Origin: Sipunculus nudus
Lineage: Eukaryota; Annelida; Sipuncula; Golfingiida; Sipunculidae
Length of the DNA: 64,000 bases
Assembly: GCA_026874595.1 (NCBI GenBank)
Contig: CM049314.1
Span: 50,017,812-50,081,811, forward strand
Direction: 5' to 3'
This document shows, in pieces, positions 1 to 12,200 of the stretch; the first letter of the stretch is position 1, and each line of letters starts with the position of its first letter. A program made the position numbers and the translations under genes. The notes beneath the pieces were generated by a model. It ran no database searches. It had not been told where the DNA came from and saw only the letters and a program-made list of their open reading frames with translations.

Positions 1-3000
1 ACAAACGTCGTTTTCGCCGAAATCAGCTCGGTTTTCGCGTAATAAAAGATCGTGTTTTGTGGAAAAATGGCCGATTTAAATTGCGAAAGAAGCGTTTTAG
101 AAGCTTCATTAGGCCATTTAGACCCTGTTACAAACGTCGTTTTCGCCGAAATCGGCTCGGTTTTCGCGTAATAAAAGATCGTGTTTTGTGCAAAAATGGT
201 CGATTTAAATTGCGAAAGAAGCGTTTTAGAAGCTTCATTAGGCCATTTAGACCCTGTTACAAACGTCGTTTTCGCCGAAATCGGCTCAGTTTTCGCGTAA
301 TACAAGATCGTGTTTTGTGCAAAAATGGCCGATTTAAATTGCGAAAGAAGCGTTTTAGAAGCTTCATTAGGCCATTTAGACCCTGTTACAAACGTCGTTT
401 TCGCCGAAATCAGCTCGGTTTTCGCGTAATAAAAGATCGTGTTTTGTGGAAAAATGGCCGATTTAAATTGCGAAAGAAGCGTTTTAGAAGCTTCATTAGG
501 CCATTTAGACCCTGTTACAAACGTCGTTTTCGCCGAAATCGGCTCGGTTTTCGCGTAATAAAAGATCGTGTTTTGTGGAAAAATGGCCGATTTAAATTGC
601 GAAAGAAGCGTTTTAGAAGCTTCATTAGGCCATTTAGACCCTGTTACAAACGTCGTTTTCGCCGAAATCGGCTCAGTTTTCGCGTAATACAAGATCGTGT
701 TTTGTGCAAAAATGGCCGATTTAAATTGCGAAAGAAGCGTTTTAGAAGCTTCATTAGGCCATTTAGACCCTGTTACAAACGTCGTTTTCGCCGAAATCAG
801 CTCTGTTTTCGCGTAATACAAGATCGTGTTTTGTGCAAAAATGGCCGATTTAAATTGCGAAAGAAGCGTTTTAGAAGCTTCATTAGGCCATTTAGACCCT
901 GTTACAAACGTCGTTTTCGCCGAAATCAGCTCGGTTTTCGCGTAATACAAGATCGTGTTTTGTGCAAAAATGGCCGATTTAAATTGCGAAAGAAGCGTTT
1001 TAGAAGCTTCATTGGGCCATTTAGACCCTGTTACAAACGTCGTTTTCGCCGAAATCAGCTCGGTTTTCGCGTAATAAAAGATCGTGTTTTGTGCAAAAAT
1101 GGCCGATTTAAATTGCGAAAGAAGCGTTTTAGAAGCTTCATTAGACCATTTAGACCCTGTTACAAACGTCGTTTTCGCCGAAATCGGCTCGGTTTTCGCG
1201 TAATAAAAGATCGTGTTTTGTGGAAAAATGGCCGATTTAAATTGCGAAAGAAGCGTTTTAGAAGCTTCATTAGGCCATTTAGACCCTGTTACAAACGTCG
1301 TTTTCGCCGAAATCGGCTCAGTTTTCGCGTAATACAAGATCGTGTTTTGTGCAAAAATGGCCGATTTAAATTGCGAAAGAAGCGTTTTAGAAGCTTCATT
1401 AGGCCATTTAGACCCTGTTACAAACGTCGTTTTCGCCGAAATCGGCTCAGTTTTCGCGTAATACAAGATCGTGTTTTGTGCAAAAATGGCCGATTTAAAT
1501 TGCGAAAGAAGCGTTTTAGAAGCTTCATTAGGCCATTTAGACCCTGTTACAAACGTCGTTTTCGCCGAAATCGGCTCAGTTTTTCGCGTAATACAAGATC
1601 GTGTTTTGTGCAAAAATGGCCGATTTAAATTGCGAAAGAAGCGTTTTAGAAGCTTCATTAGGCCATTTAGACCCTGTTACAAACGTCGTTTTCGCCGAAA
1701 TCAGCTCGGTTTTCGCGTAATACAAGATCGTGTTTTGTGCAAAAATGGCCGATTTAAATTGCGAAAGAAGCGTTTTAGAAGCTTCATTGGGCCATTTAGA
1801 CCCTGTTACAAACGTCGTTTTCGCCGAAATCGGCTCGGTTTTCGCGTAATAAAAGATCGTGTTTTGTGGAAAAATGGCCGATTTAAATTGCGAAAGAAGC
1901 GTTTTAGAAGCTTCATTAGGCCATTTAGACCCTGTTACAAACGTCGTTTTCGCCGAAATCAGCTCGGTTTTCGCGTAATAAAAGATCGTGTTTTGTGCAA
2001 AAATGGCCGATTTAAATTGCGAAAGAAGCGTTTTAGAAGCTTCATTAGGCCATTTAGACACTGTTACAAACGTCGTTTTCGCCGAAATCGGCTCAGTTTT
2101 CGCGTAATACAAGATCGTGTTTTGTGCAAAAATGGCCGATTTAAATTGCGAAAGAAGCGTTTTAGAAGCTTCATTAGGCCATTTAGACCCTGTTACAAAC
2201 GTCGTTTTCGCCGAAATCAGCTCGGTTTTCGCGTAATACAAGATCGTGTTTTGTGCAAAAATGGCCGATTTAAATTGCGAAAGAAGCGTTTTAGAAGCTT
2301 CATTGGGCCATTTAGACCCTGTTACAAACGTCGTTTTCGCCGAAATCAGCTCGGTTTTCGCGTAATAAAAGATCGTGTTTTGTGCAAAAATGGCCGATTT
2401 AAATTGCGAAAGAAGCGTTTTAGAAGCTTCATTAGGCCATTTAGACCCTGTTACAAACGTCGTTTTCGCCGAAATCAGCTCGGTTTTCGCGTAATATAAG
2501 ATCGTGTTTTGTGCAAAAATGGCCGATTTAAATTGCGAAAGAAGCGTTTCAGAAGCTTCATTAGGCCATTTAGACCCTGTTACAAACGTCGTTTTCGCCG
2601 AAATCAGCTCGGTTTTCGCGTATAAAAGATCGTGTTTTGTGCAAAAATGGCCGATTTAAATTGCGAAAGAAGCGTTTTAGAAGCTTCATTAGGCCATTTA
2701 GACACTGTTACAAACGTCGTTTTCGCCGAAATCGGCTCAGTTTTCGCGTAATACAAGATCGTGTTTTGTGCAAAAATGGCCGATTTAAATTGCGAAAGAA
2801 GCGTTTTAGAAGCTTCATTAGGCCATTTAGACCCTGTTACAAACGTCGTTTTCGCCGAAATCAGCTCGGTTTTCGCGTAATACAAGATCGTGTTTTGTGC
2901 AAAAATGGCCGATTTAAATTGCGAAAGAAGCGTTTTAGAAGCTTCATTAGGCCATTTAGACCCTGTTACAAACGTCGTTTTCGCCGAAATCGGCTCAGTT

Positions 3001-3530
3001 TTCGCGTAATACAAGATCGTGTTTTGTGCAAAAATGGCCGATTTAAATTGCGAAAGAAGCGTTTTAGAAGCTTCATTAGGCCATTTAGACCCTGTTACAA
3101 ACGTCGTTTTCGCCGAAATCTGCTCGGTTTTCGCGTAATACAAGATCGTGTTTTGTGCAAAAATGGCCGATTTAAATTGCGAAAGAAGCGTTTTAGAAGC
3201 TTCATTGGGCCATTTAGACCCTGTTACAAACGTCGTTTTCGCCGAAATCAGCTCGGTTTTCGCGTAATATAAGATCGTGTTTTGTGCAAAAATGGCCGAT
3301 TTAAATTGCGAAAGAAGCGTTTTAGAAGCTTCATTAGGCCATTTAGACCCTGTTACAAACGTCGTTTTCGCCGAAATCAGCTCGGTTTTCGCGTAATAAA
3401 AGATCGTGTTTTGTGCAAAAATGGCCGATTTAAATTGCGAAAGAAGCGTTTTAGAAGCTTCATTAGGCCATTTAGACCCTGTTACAAACGTCGTTTTCGC
3501 CGAAATCAGCTCGGTTTTCGCGTAATACTA
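1..3530. repeat. 129-bp satellite array, subfamily A (~27 monomers)
   Basis: Head-to-tail 129-bp monomers fill this stretch without interruption. Most carry one HindIII site (AAGCTT, inside the palindrome GAAGCTTC) and one ATTTAAAT palindrome. Subfamily A is recognised by TTTTGTGCAAAAATGG or TTTTGTGGAAAAATGG, CATTAGGCCATTTAG (or CATTGGGCC) and GACCCTGTTAC. Other sites vary between monomers: AATCGGCTC or AATCAGCTC, and AATAAAAG or AATACAAG. Neighbours differ at only a few positions, so the array is well homogenised. I see no multi-monomer period here as clear as those in subfamily B. The left edge lies outside the window. No function is assigned; a heterochromatic or pericentromeric role is possible but not shown. 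Confidence 0.97.
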
Positions 3531-6299
3531 AGATCGTGTTTTCTGCAAAAACGGCCGATTTATTTGCGAAAGAAGCGTTTTAGAAGCTTCATTCAGCCAT
3601 TTAGAACCTGTTACAAACGTCGTTTTCGCCGAAATCAGCTCGGTTTTCGCGTATTACAAGATCGTGTTTTCTGCAAAAATGGCCGATTTAAATTGCGATA
3701 GAAGCGTTTTAGAAGCTTCATTCAGCCATTTAGAACCTGTTACAAACGTCGTTTTCGCCGAAATCAGCTCGGTTTTCGCGTAATACAAGATCGTGTTTTC
3801 TGCAAAAATGGCCGATTTAAATTGCGAAAGAAGCGTTTTAGAAGCTTCATTCAGCCATTTAGAACCTGTTACAAACGTCGTTTTCGCCGAAATCAGCTCG
3901 GTTTTCGCGTAATACAAGATCGTGTTTTCTGCAAAAACGGCCGATTTAAATTGCGAAAGAAGCGTTTTAGAAGCTTCATTCAGCCATTTAGAACCTGTTA
4001 CAAACGTCGTTTTCGCCGAAATCAGCTCGGTTTTCGCGTAATACAAGATCGTGTTTTCTGCAAAAACGGCCGATTTAAATTGCGAAAGAAGCGTTTTAGT
4101 AGCTTCATTCAGCCATTTAGAACCTGTTACAAACGTCGTTTTCGCCGAAATCAGCTCGGTTTTCGCGTAATACAAGATCGTGTTTTCTGCAAAAACGGCC
4201 GATTTAAATTGCGAAAGAAGCGTTTTAGAAGCTTCATTCAGCCATTTAGAACCTGTTACAAACGTCGTTTTCGCCGAAATCAGCTCGGTTTTCGCGTAAT
4301 ACAAGATCGTGTTTTCTGCAAAAACGGCCGATTTAAATTGCGAAAGAAGCGTTCTAGAAGCTTCATTCAGCCATTTAGAACCTGTTACAAACGTCGTTTT
4401 CGCCGAAATCAGCTCGGTTTTCGCGTAATACAAGATCGTGTTTTCTGCAAAAACGGCCGATTTAAATTGCGAAAGAAGCGTTTTAGAAGCTTCATTCAGC
4501 CATTTAGAACCTGTTACAAACGTCGTTTTCGCCGAAATCAGCTCGGTTTTCGCGTAATACAAGATCGTGTTTTCTGCAAAAATGGCCGATTTAAATTGCG
4601 AAAGAAGCGTTTTAGAAGCTTCATTCAGCAAATTTAGAACCTGTTACAAACGTCGTTTTCGCCGAAATCAGCTCGGTTTTCGCGTAATACAAGATCGTGT
4701 TTTCTGCAAAAATGGCCGATTTAAATTGCGAAAGAAGCGTTTTAGAAGCTTCATTCAGCCATTTAGAACCTGTTACAAACGTCTTTTTCGCCGAAATCAG
4801 CTCGGTTTTGCGTAATACAAGATCGTGTTTTCTGCAAAAATGGCCGATTTAAATTGCGAAGGAAGCGTTTTAGAAGCTTCATTCAGCCATTTAGAACCTG
4901 TTACAAACGTCGTTTTCACCGAAATCAGCTCGGTTTTCGCGTAATACAAGATCGTGTTTTCTGCAAAAATGGCCGATTTAAATTGCGAAAGAAGCGTTTT
5001 AGAAGCTTCATTCAGCCATTTAGAACCTGTTACAAACGTCGTTTTCGCCGAAATCAGCTCGGTTTTCGCGTAATACAAGATCGTGTTTTCTGCAAAAACG
5101 GCCGATTTAAATTGCGAAAGAAGCGTTTTAGAAGCTTCATTCAGCAAATTTAGAACCTGTTACAAACGTCGTTTTCGCCGAAATCAGCTCGGTTTTCGCG
5201 TAATACAAGATCGTGTTTTCTGCAAAAATGGCCGATTTAAATTGCGAAAGAAGCGTTTTAGAAGCTTCATTCAGCCATTTAGAACCTGTTACAAACGTCT
5301 TTTTCGCCGAAATCAGCTCGGTTTTTGCGTAATACAAGATCGTGTTTTCTGCAAAAATGGCCGATTTAAATTGCGAAGGAAGCGTTTTAGAAGCTTCATT
5401 CAGCCATTTAGAACCTGTTACAAACGTCGTTTTCGCCGAAATCAGCTCGGTTTTCGCGTAATACAAGATCGTGTTTTCTGCAAAAATGGTCCGATTTAAA
5501 TTGCGAAAGAAGCGTTTTAGAAGCTTCATTCAGCCATTTAGAACCTGTTACAAACGTCGTTTTCGCCGAAATCAGCTCGGTTTTCGCGTAATACAAGATC
5601 GTGTTTTCTGCAAAAATGGCCGATTTAAATTGCGAAAGAAGCGTTATAGAAGCTTCATTCAGCCATTTAGAACCTGTTACAAACGTCGTTTTCGCCGAAA
5701 TCAGCTCGGTTTTCGCGTAATACAAGATCGTGTTTTCTGCAAAAATGGCCGATTTAAATTGCGAAAGAAGCGTTTTAGAAGCTTCATTCAGCCATTTAGA
5801 ACCTGTTACAAACGTCGTTTTCGCCGAAATCAGCTCGGTTTTCGCGTAATACAAGATCGTGTTTTCTGCAAAAATGGCCGATTTAAATTGCGAAAGAAGC
5901 CCTTTAGGATCTTCATTAGCAGATTTAGAACCTGTTACAAACGTCGTTTTCGCCGAAATCAGCTCGGTTTTCGCGTAATACAAGATCGTGTTTTCTGCAA
6001 AAATGGCCGATTTAAATTGCGAAAGAAGCGTTTTAGAAGCTTCATTCAGCCATTTAGAACCTGTTACAAACGTCGTTTTCGCCGAAATCAGCTCGGTTTT
6101 CGCGTAATACAAGATCGTGTTTTCTGCAAAAATGGCCGATTTAAATTGCGAAAGAAGCGTTTTAGAAGCTTCATTCAGCCATTTAGAACCTGTTACAAAC
6201 GTCTTTTTCGCCGAAATCAGCTCGGTTTTTGCGTAATACAAGATCGTGTTTTCTGCAAAAATGCCCGATTTAAATTGCGAAGGAAGCGTTTTAGAAGCT

Positions 6300-9200
6300 T
6301 CATTCAGCCATTTAGAACCTGTTACAAACGTCGTTTTCGCCGAAATCAGCTCGGTTTTCGCGTAATACAAGATCGTGTTTTCTGCAAAAATGGCCGATTT
6401 AAATTGCGAAAGAAGCGTTTTAGAAGCTTCATTCAGCCATTTAGAACCTGTTACAAACGTCGTTTTCGCCGAAATCAGCTCGGTTTTCGCGTAATACAAG
6501 ATCGTGTTTTCTGCAAAAACGGCCGATTTAAATTGCGAAAGAAGCGTTTTAGAAGCTTCATTCAGCCATTTAGAACCTGTTACAAACGTCGTTTTCGCCG
6601 AAATCAGCTCGGTTTTCGCGTAATACAAGATCGTGTTTTCTGCAAAAATGGCCGATTTAAATTGCGAAAGAAGCGTTTTAGAAGCTTCATTCAGCAAATT
6701 TAGAACCTGTTACAAACGTCGTTTTCGCCGAAATCAGCTCGGTTTTCGCGTAATACAAGATCGTGTTTTCTGCAAAAACGGCCGATTTAAATTGCGAAAG
6801 AAGCGTTTTAGAAGCTTCATTCAGCAAATTTAGAACCTGTTACAAACGTCGTTTTCGCCGAAATCAGCTCGGTTTTCGCGTAATACAAGATCGTGTTTTC
6901 TGCAAAAACGGCCGATTTAAATTGCGAAAGAAGCGTTTTAGAAGCTTCATTCAGCAAATTTAGAACCTGTTACAAACGTCGTTTTCGCCGAAATCAGCTC
7001 GGTTTTCGCGTAATACAAGATCGTGTTTTCTGCAAAAATGGCCGATTTAAATTGCGAAAGAAGCGTTTTAGAAGCTTCATTCAGCCATTTAGAACCTGTT
7101 ACAAACGTCTTTTTCGCCGAAATCAGCTCGGTTTTTGCGTAATACAAGATCGTGTTTTCTGCAAAAATGGCCGATTTAAATTGCGAAAGAAGCGTTTTAG
7201 AAGCTTCATTCAGCCATTTAGAACCTGTTACAAACGTCGTTTTCGCCGAAATCAGCTCGGTTTTCGCGCAATACAAGATCGTGTTTTCTGCAAAAATGGC
7301 CGATTTAAATTGCGAAAGAAGCGTTTTAGAAGCTTCATTCAGCAAATTTAGAACCTGTTACAAACGTCGTTTTCGCCGAAATCAGCTCGGTTTTCGCGTA
7401 ATACAAGATCGTGTTTTCTGCAAAAACGGCCGATTTAAATTGCGAAAGAAGCGTTTTAGAAGCTTCATTCAGCAAATTTAGAACCTGTTACAAACGTCGT
7501 TTTCGCCGAAATCAGCTCGGTTTTCGCGTAATACAAGATCGTGTTTTCTGCAAAAACGGCCGATTTAAATTGCGAAAGAAGCGTTTTAGAAGCTTCATTC
7601 AGCAAATTTAGAACCTGTTACAAACGTCGTTTTCGCCGAAATCAGCTCGGTTTTCGCGTAATACAAGATCGTGTTTTCTGCAAAAATGGCCGATTTAAAT
7701 TGCGAAAGAAGCGTTTTAGAAGCTTCATTCAGCCATTTAGAACCTGTTACAAACGTCTTTTTCGCCGAAATCAGCTCGGTTTTTGCGTAATACAAGATCG
7801 TGTTTTCTGCAAAAATGGCCGATTTAAATTGCGAAGGAAGCGTTTTAGAAGCTTCATTCAGCCATTTAGAACCTGTTACAAACGTCGTTTTCGCCGAAAT
7901 CAGCTCGGTTTTCGCGTAATACAAGATCGTGTTTTCTGCAAAAATGGCCGATTTAAATTGCGAAAGAAGCGTTTTAGAAGCTTCATTCAGCCATTTAGAA
8001 CCTGTTACAAACGTCGTTTTCGCCGAAATCAGCTCGGTTTTCGCGTAATACAAGATCGTGTTTTCTGCAAAAATGGCCGATTTAAATTGCGAAAGAAGCG
8101 TTTTAGAAGCTTCATTCAGCCATTTAGAACCTGTTACAAACGTCGTTTTCGCCGAAATCAGCTCGGTTTTCGCGTAATACAAGATCGTGTTTTCTGCAAA
8201 AACGGCCGATTTAAATTGCGAAAGAAGCGTTTTAGAAGCTTCATTCAGCCATTTAGAACCTGTTACAAACGTCGTTTTCGCCGAAATCAGCTCGGTTTTC
8301 GCGTAATACAAGATCGTGTTTTCTGCAAAAATGGCCGATTTAAATTGCGAAAGAAGCGTTTTAGAAGCTTCATTCAGCCATTTAGAACCTGTTACAAACG
8401 TCGTTTTCGCCGAAATCAGCTCGGTTTTCGCGTAATACAAGATCGTGTTTTCTGCAAAAAATAGCCGATTTAAATTGCAAAAGAAGCGTTTTAGAAGCTT
8501 CTTTCAACCATTTAGAACCTGTTACAAACGTCGTTTTCGCCGAAATCAGCTCGGTTTTCGCGTAATACAAGATCGTGTTTTCTGCAAAAATGGCCGATTT
8601 AAATTGCGAAAGAAGCGTTTTAGAAGCTTCATTCAGCCATTTAGAACCTGTTACAAACGTCGTTTTCGCCGAAATCAGCTCGGTTTTCGCGTAATACAAG
8701 ATCGTGTTTTCTGCAAAAACGGCCGATTTATATTGCGAAAGAAGCGTTTTAGAAGCTTTATTCAGCCATTTAGAACCTGTTACAAACGTCGTTTTCGCCG
8801 AAATCAGCTCGGTTTTCGCGAAATCCAAGATCGTGTTTTCTGCAATAACGGCCGATTTAAATTGCGAAAGAAGCGTTTTAGAAGCTTCATTCAGCCATTT
8901 AGAACCTGTTACAAACGTCGTTTTCGCCGAAATCAGCTCGGTTTTCGCGTAATACAAGATCGTGTTTTCTGCAAAAATGGCCGATTTAAATTGCGAAAGA
9001 AGCGTTTTAGAAGCTTCATTCAGCCATTTAGAACCTGTTACAAACGTCGTTTTTGCCGAAATCAGCTCGGTTTTCGCGTAATACAAGATCGTGTTTTCTG
9101 CAAAAATGGCCGATTTAAATTGCGAAAGAAGCGTTTTAGAAGCTTCATTCAGCCATTTAGAACCTGTTACAAACGTCGTTTTCGCCGAAATCAGCTCGGT

Positions 9201-12200
9201 TTTCGCGTAATACAAGATCGTGTTTTCTGCAAAAACGGCCGATTTAAATTGCGAAAGAAGCGTTTAAGAAGCTTCATTCAGCCATTTAGAACCTGTTACA
9301 AACGTCGTTTTCGCCGAAATCAGCTCGGTTTTCGCGTAATACAAGATCGTGTTTTCTGCAAAAATGGCCGATTTAAATTGCGAAAGAAGCGTTTTAGAAG
9401 CTTCATTCAGCCATTTAGAACCTGTTACAAACGTCGTTTTCGCCGAAATCAGCTCGGTTTTCGCGTAATACAAGATCGTGTTTTCTGCAAAAATGGCCGA
9501 TTTAAATTGCGAAAGAAGCGTTTTAGAAGCTTCATTCAGTCATTTAGAACCTGTTACAAACGTCGTTTTCGCCGAAATCAGCTCGGTTTTCGCGTAATAC
9601 AAGATCGTGTTTTCTGCAAAAACGGCCGATTTAATTTGCGAAAGAAGCGTTTTAGAAGCTTCATTCAGCCATTTAGAACCTGTTACAAACGTCGTTTTCG
9701 CCGAAATCAGCTCGGTTTTCGCGTATTACAAGATCGTGTTTTCTGCAAAAATGGCCGATTTAAATTGCGATAGAAGCGTTTTAGAAGCTTCATTCAGCCA
9801 TTTAGAACCTGTTACAAACGTCGTTTTCGCCGAAATCAGCTCGGTTTTCGCGTAATACAAGATCGTGTTTTCTGCAAAAATGGCCGATTTAAATTGCGAA
9901 AGAAGCGTTTTAGAAGCTTCATTCAGCCATTTAGAACCTGTTACAAACGTCGTTTTCGCCGAAATCAGCTCGGTTTTCGCGTAATACAAGATCGTGTTTT
10001 CTGCAAAAACGGCCGATTTAAATTGCGAAGAAGCGTTTTAGAAGCTTCATTCAGCCATTTAGAACCTGTTACAAACGTCGTTTTCGCCGAAATCAGCTCG
10101 GTTTTCGCGTAATACAAGATCGTGTTTTCTGCAAAAACGGCCGATTTAAATTGCGAAAGAAGCGTTTTAGTAGCTTCATTCAGCCATTTAGAACCTGTTA
10201 CAAACGTCGTTTTCGCCGAAATCAGCTCGGTTTTCGCGTAATACAAGATCGTGTTTTCTGCAAAAACGGCCGATTTAAATTGCGAAAGAAGCGTTTTAGA
10301 AGCTTCATTCAGCCATTTAGAACCTGTTACAAAACGTCGTTTTCGCCGAAATCAGCTCGGTTTTCGCGTAATACAAGATCGTGTTTTCTGCAAAAACGGC
10401 CGATTTAAATTGCGAAAGAAGCGTTCTAGAAGCTTCATTCAGCCATTTAGAACCTGTTACAAACGTCGTTTTCGCCGAAATCAGCTCGGTTTTCGCGTAA
10501 TACAAGATCGTGTTTTCTGCAAAAACGGCCGATTTAAATTGCGAAAGAAGCGTTTTAGAAGCTTCATTCAGCCATTTAGAACCTGTTACAAACGTCGTTT
10601 TCGCCGAAATCAGCTCGGTTTTCGCGTAATACAAGATCGTGTTTTCTGCAAAAATGGCCGATTTAAATTGCGAAAGAAGCGTTTTAGAAGCTTCATTCAG
10701 CAAATTTAGAACCTGTTACAAACGTCGTTTTCGCCGAAATCAGCTCGGTTTTCGCGTAATACAAGATCGTGTTTTCTGCAAAAATGGCCGATTTAAATTG
10801 CGAAAGAAGCGTTTTAGAAGCTTCATTCAGCCATTTAGAACCTGTTACAAACGTCTTTTTCGCCGAAATCAGCTCGGTTTTGCGTAATACAAGATCGTGT
10901 TTTCTGCAAAAATGGCCGATTTAAATTGCGAAGGAAGCGTTTTAGAAGCTTCATTCAGCCATTTAGAACCTGTTACAAACGTCGTTTTCACCGAAATCAG
11001 CTCGGTTTTCGCGTAATACAAGATCGTGTTTTCTGCAAAAATGGCCGATTTAAATTGCGAAAGAAGCGTTTTAGAAGCTTCATTCAGCCATTTAGAACCT
11101 GTTACAAACGTCGTTTTTCGCCGAAATCAGCTCGGTTTTCGCGTAATACAAGATCGTGTTTTCTGCAAAAACGGCCGATTTAAATTGCGAAAGAAGCGTT
11201 TTAGAAGCTTCATTCAGCAAATTTAGAACCTGTTACAAACGTCGTTTTCGCCGAAATCAGCTCGGTTTTCGCGTAATACAAGATCGTGTTTTCTGCAAAA
11301 ATGGCCGATTTAAATTGCGAAAGAAGCGTTTTAGAAGCTTCATTCAGCCATTTAGAACCTGTTACAAACGTCTTTTTCGCCGAAATCAGCTCGGTTTTTG
11401 CGTAATACAAGATCGTGTTTTCTGCAAAAATGGCCGATTTAAATTGCGAAGGAAGCGTTTTAGAAGCTTCATTCAGCCATTTAGAACCTGTTACAAACGT
11501 CGTTTTCGCCGAAATCAGCTCGGTTTTCGCGTAATACAAGATCGTGTTTTCTGCAAAAATGGCCGATTTAAATTGCGAAAGAAGCGTTTTAGAAGCTTCA
11601 TTCAGCCATTTAGAACCTGTTACAAACGTCGTTTTCGCCGAAATCAGCTCGGTTTTCGCGTAATACAAGATCGTGTTTTCTGCAAAAATGGCCGATTTAA
11701 ATTGCGAAAGAAGCGTTATAGAAGCTTCATTCAGCCATTTAGAACCTGTTACAAACGTCGTTTTCGCCGAAATCAGCTCGGTTTTCGCGTAATACAAGAT
11801 CGTGTTTTCTGCAAAAATGGCCGATTTAATTGCGAAAGAAGCGTTTTAGAAGCTTCATTCAGCCATTTAGAACCTGTTACAAACGTCGTTTTCGCCGAAA
11901 TCAGCTCGGTTTTCGCGTAATACAAGATCGTGTTTTCTGCAAAAATGGCCGATTTAAATTGCGAAAGAAGCCCTTTAGGATCTTCATTAGCAGATTTAGA
12001 ACCTGTTACAAACGTCGTTTTCGCCGAAATCAGCTCGGTTTTCGCGTAATACAAGATCGTGTTTTCTGCAAAAATGGCCGATTTAAATTGCGAAAGAAGC
12101 GTTTTAGAAGCTTCATTCAGCCATTTAGAACCTGTTACAAACGTCGTTTTCGCCGAAATCAGCTCGGTTTTCGCGTAATACAAGATCGTGTTTTCTGCAA

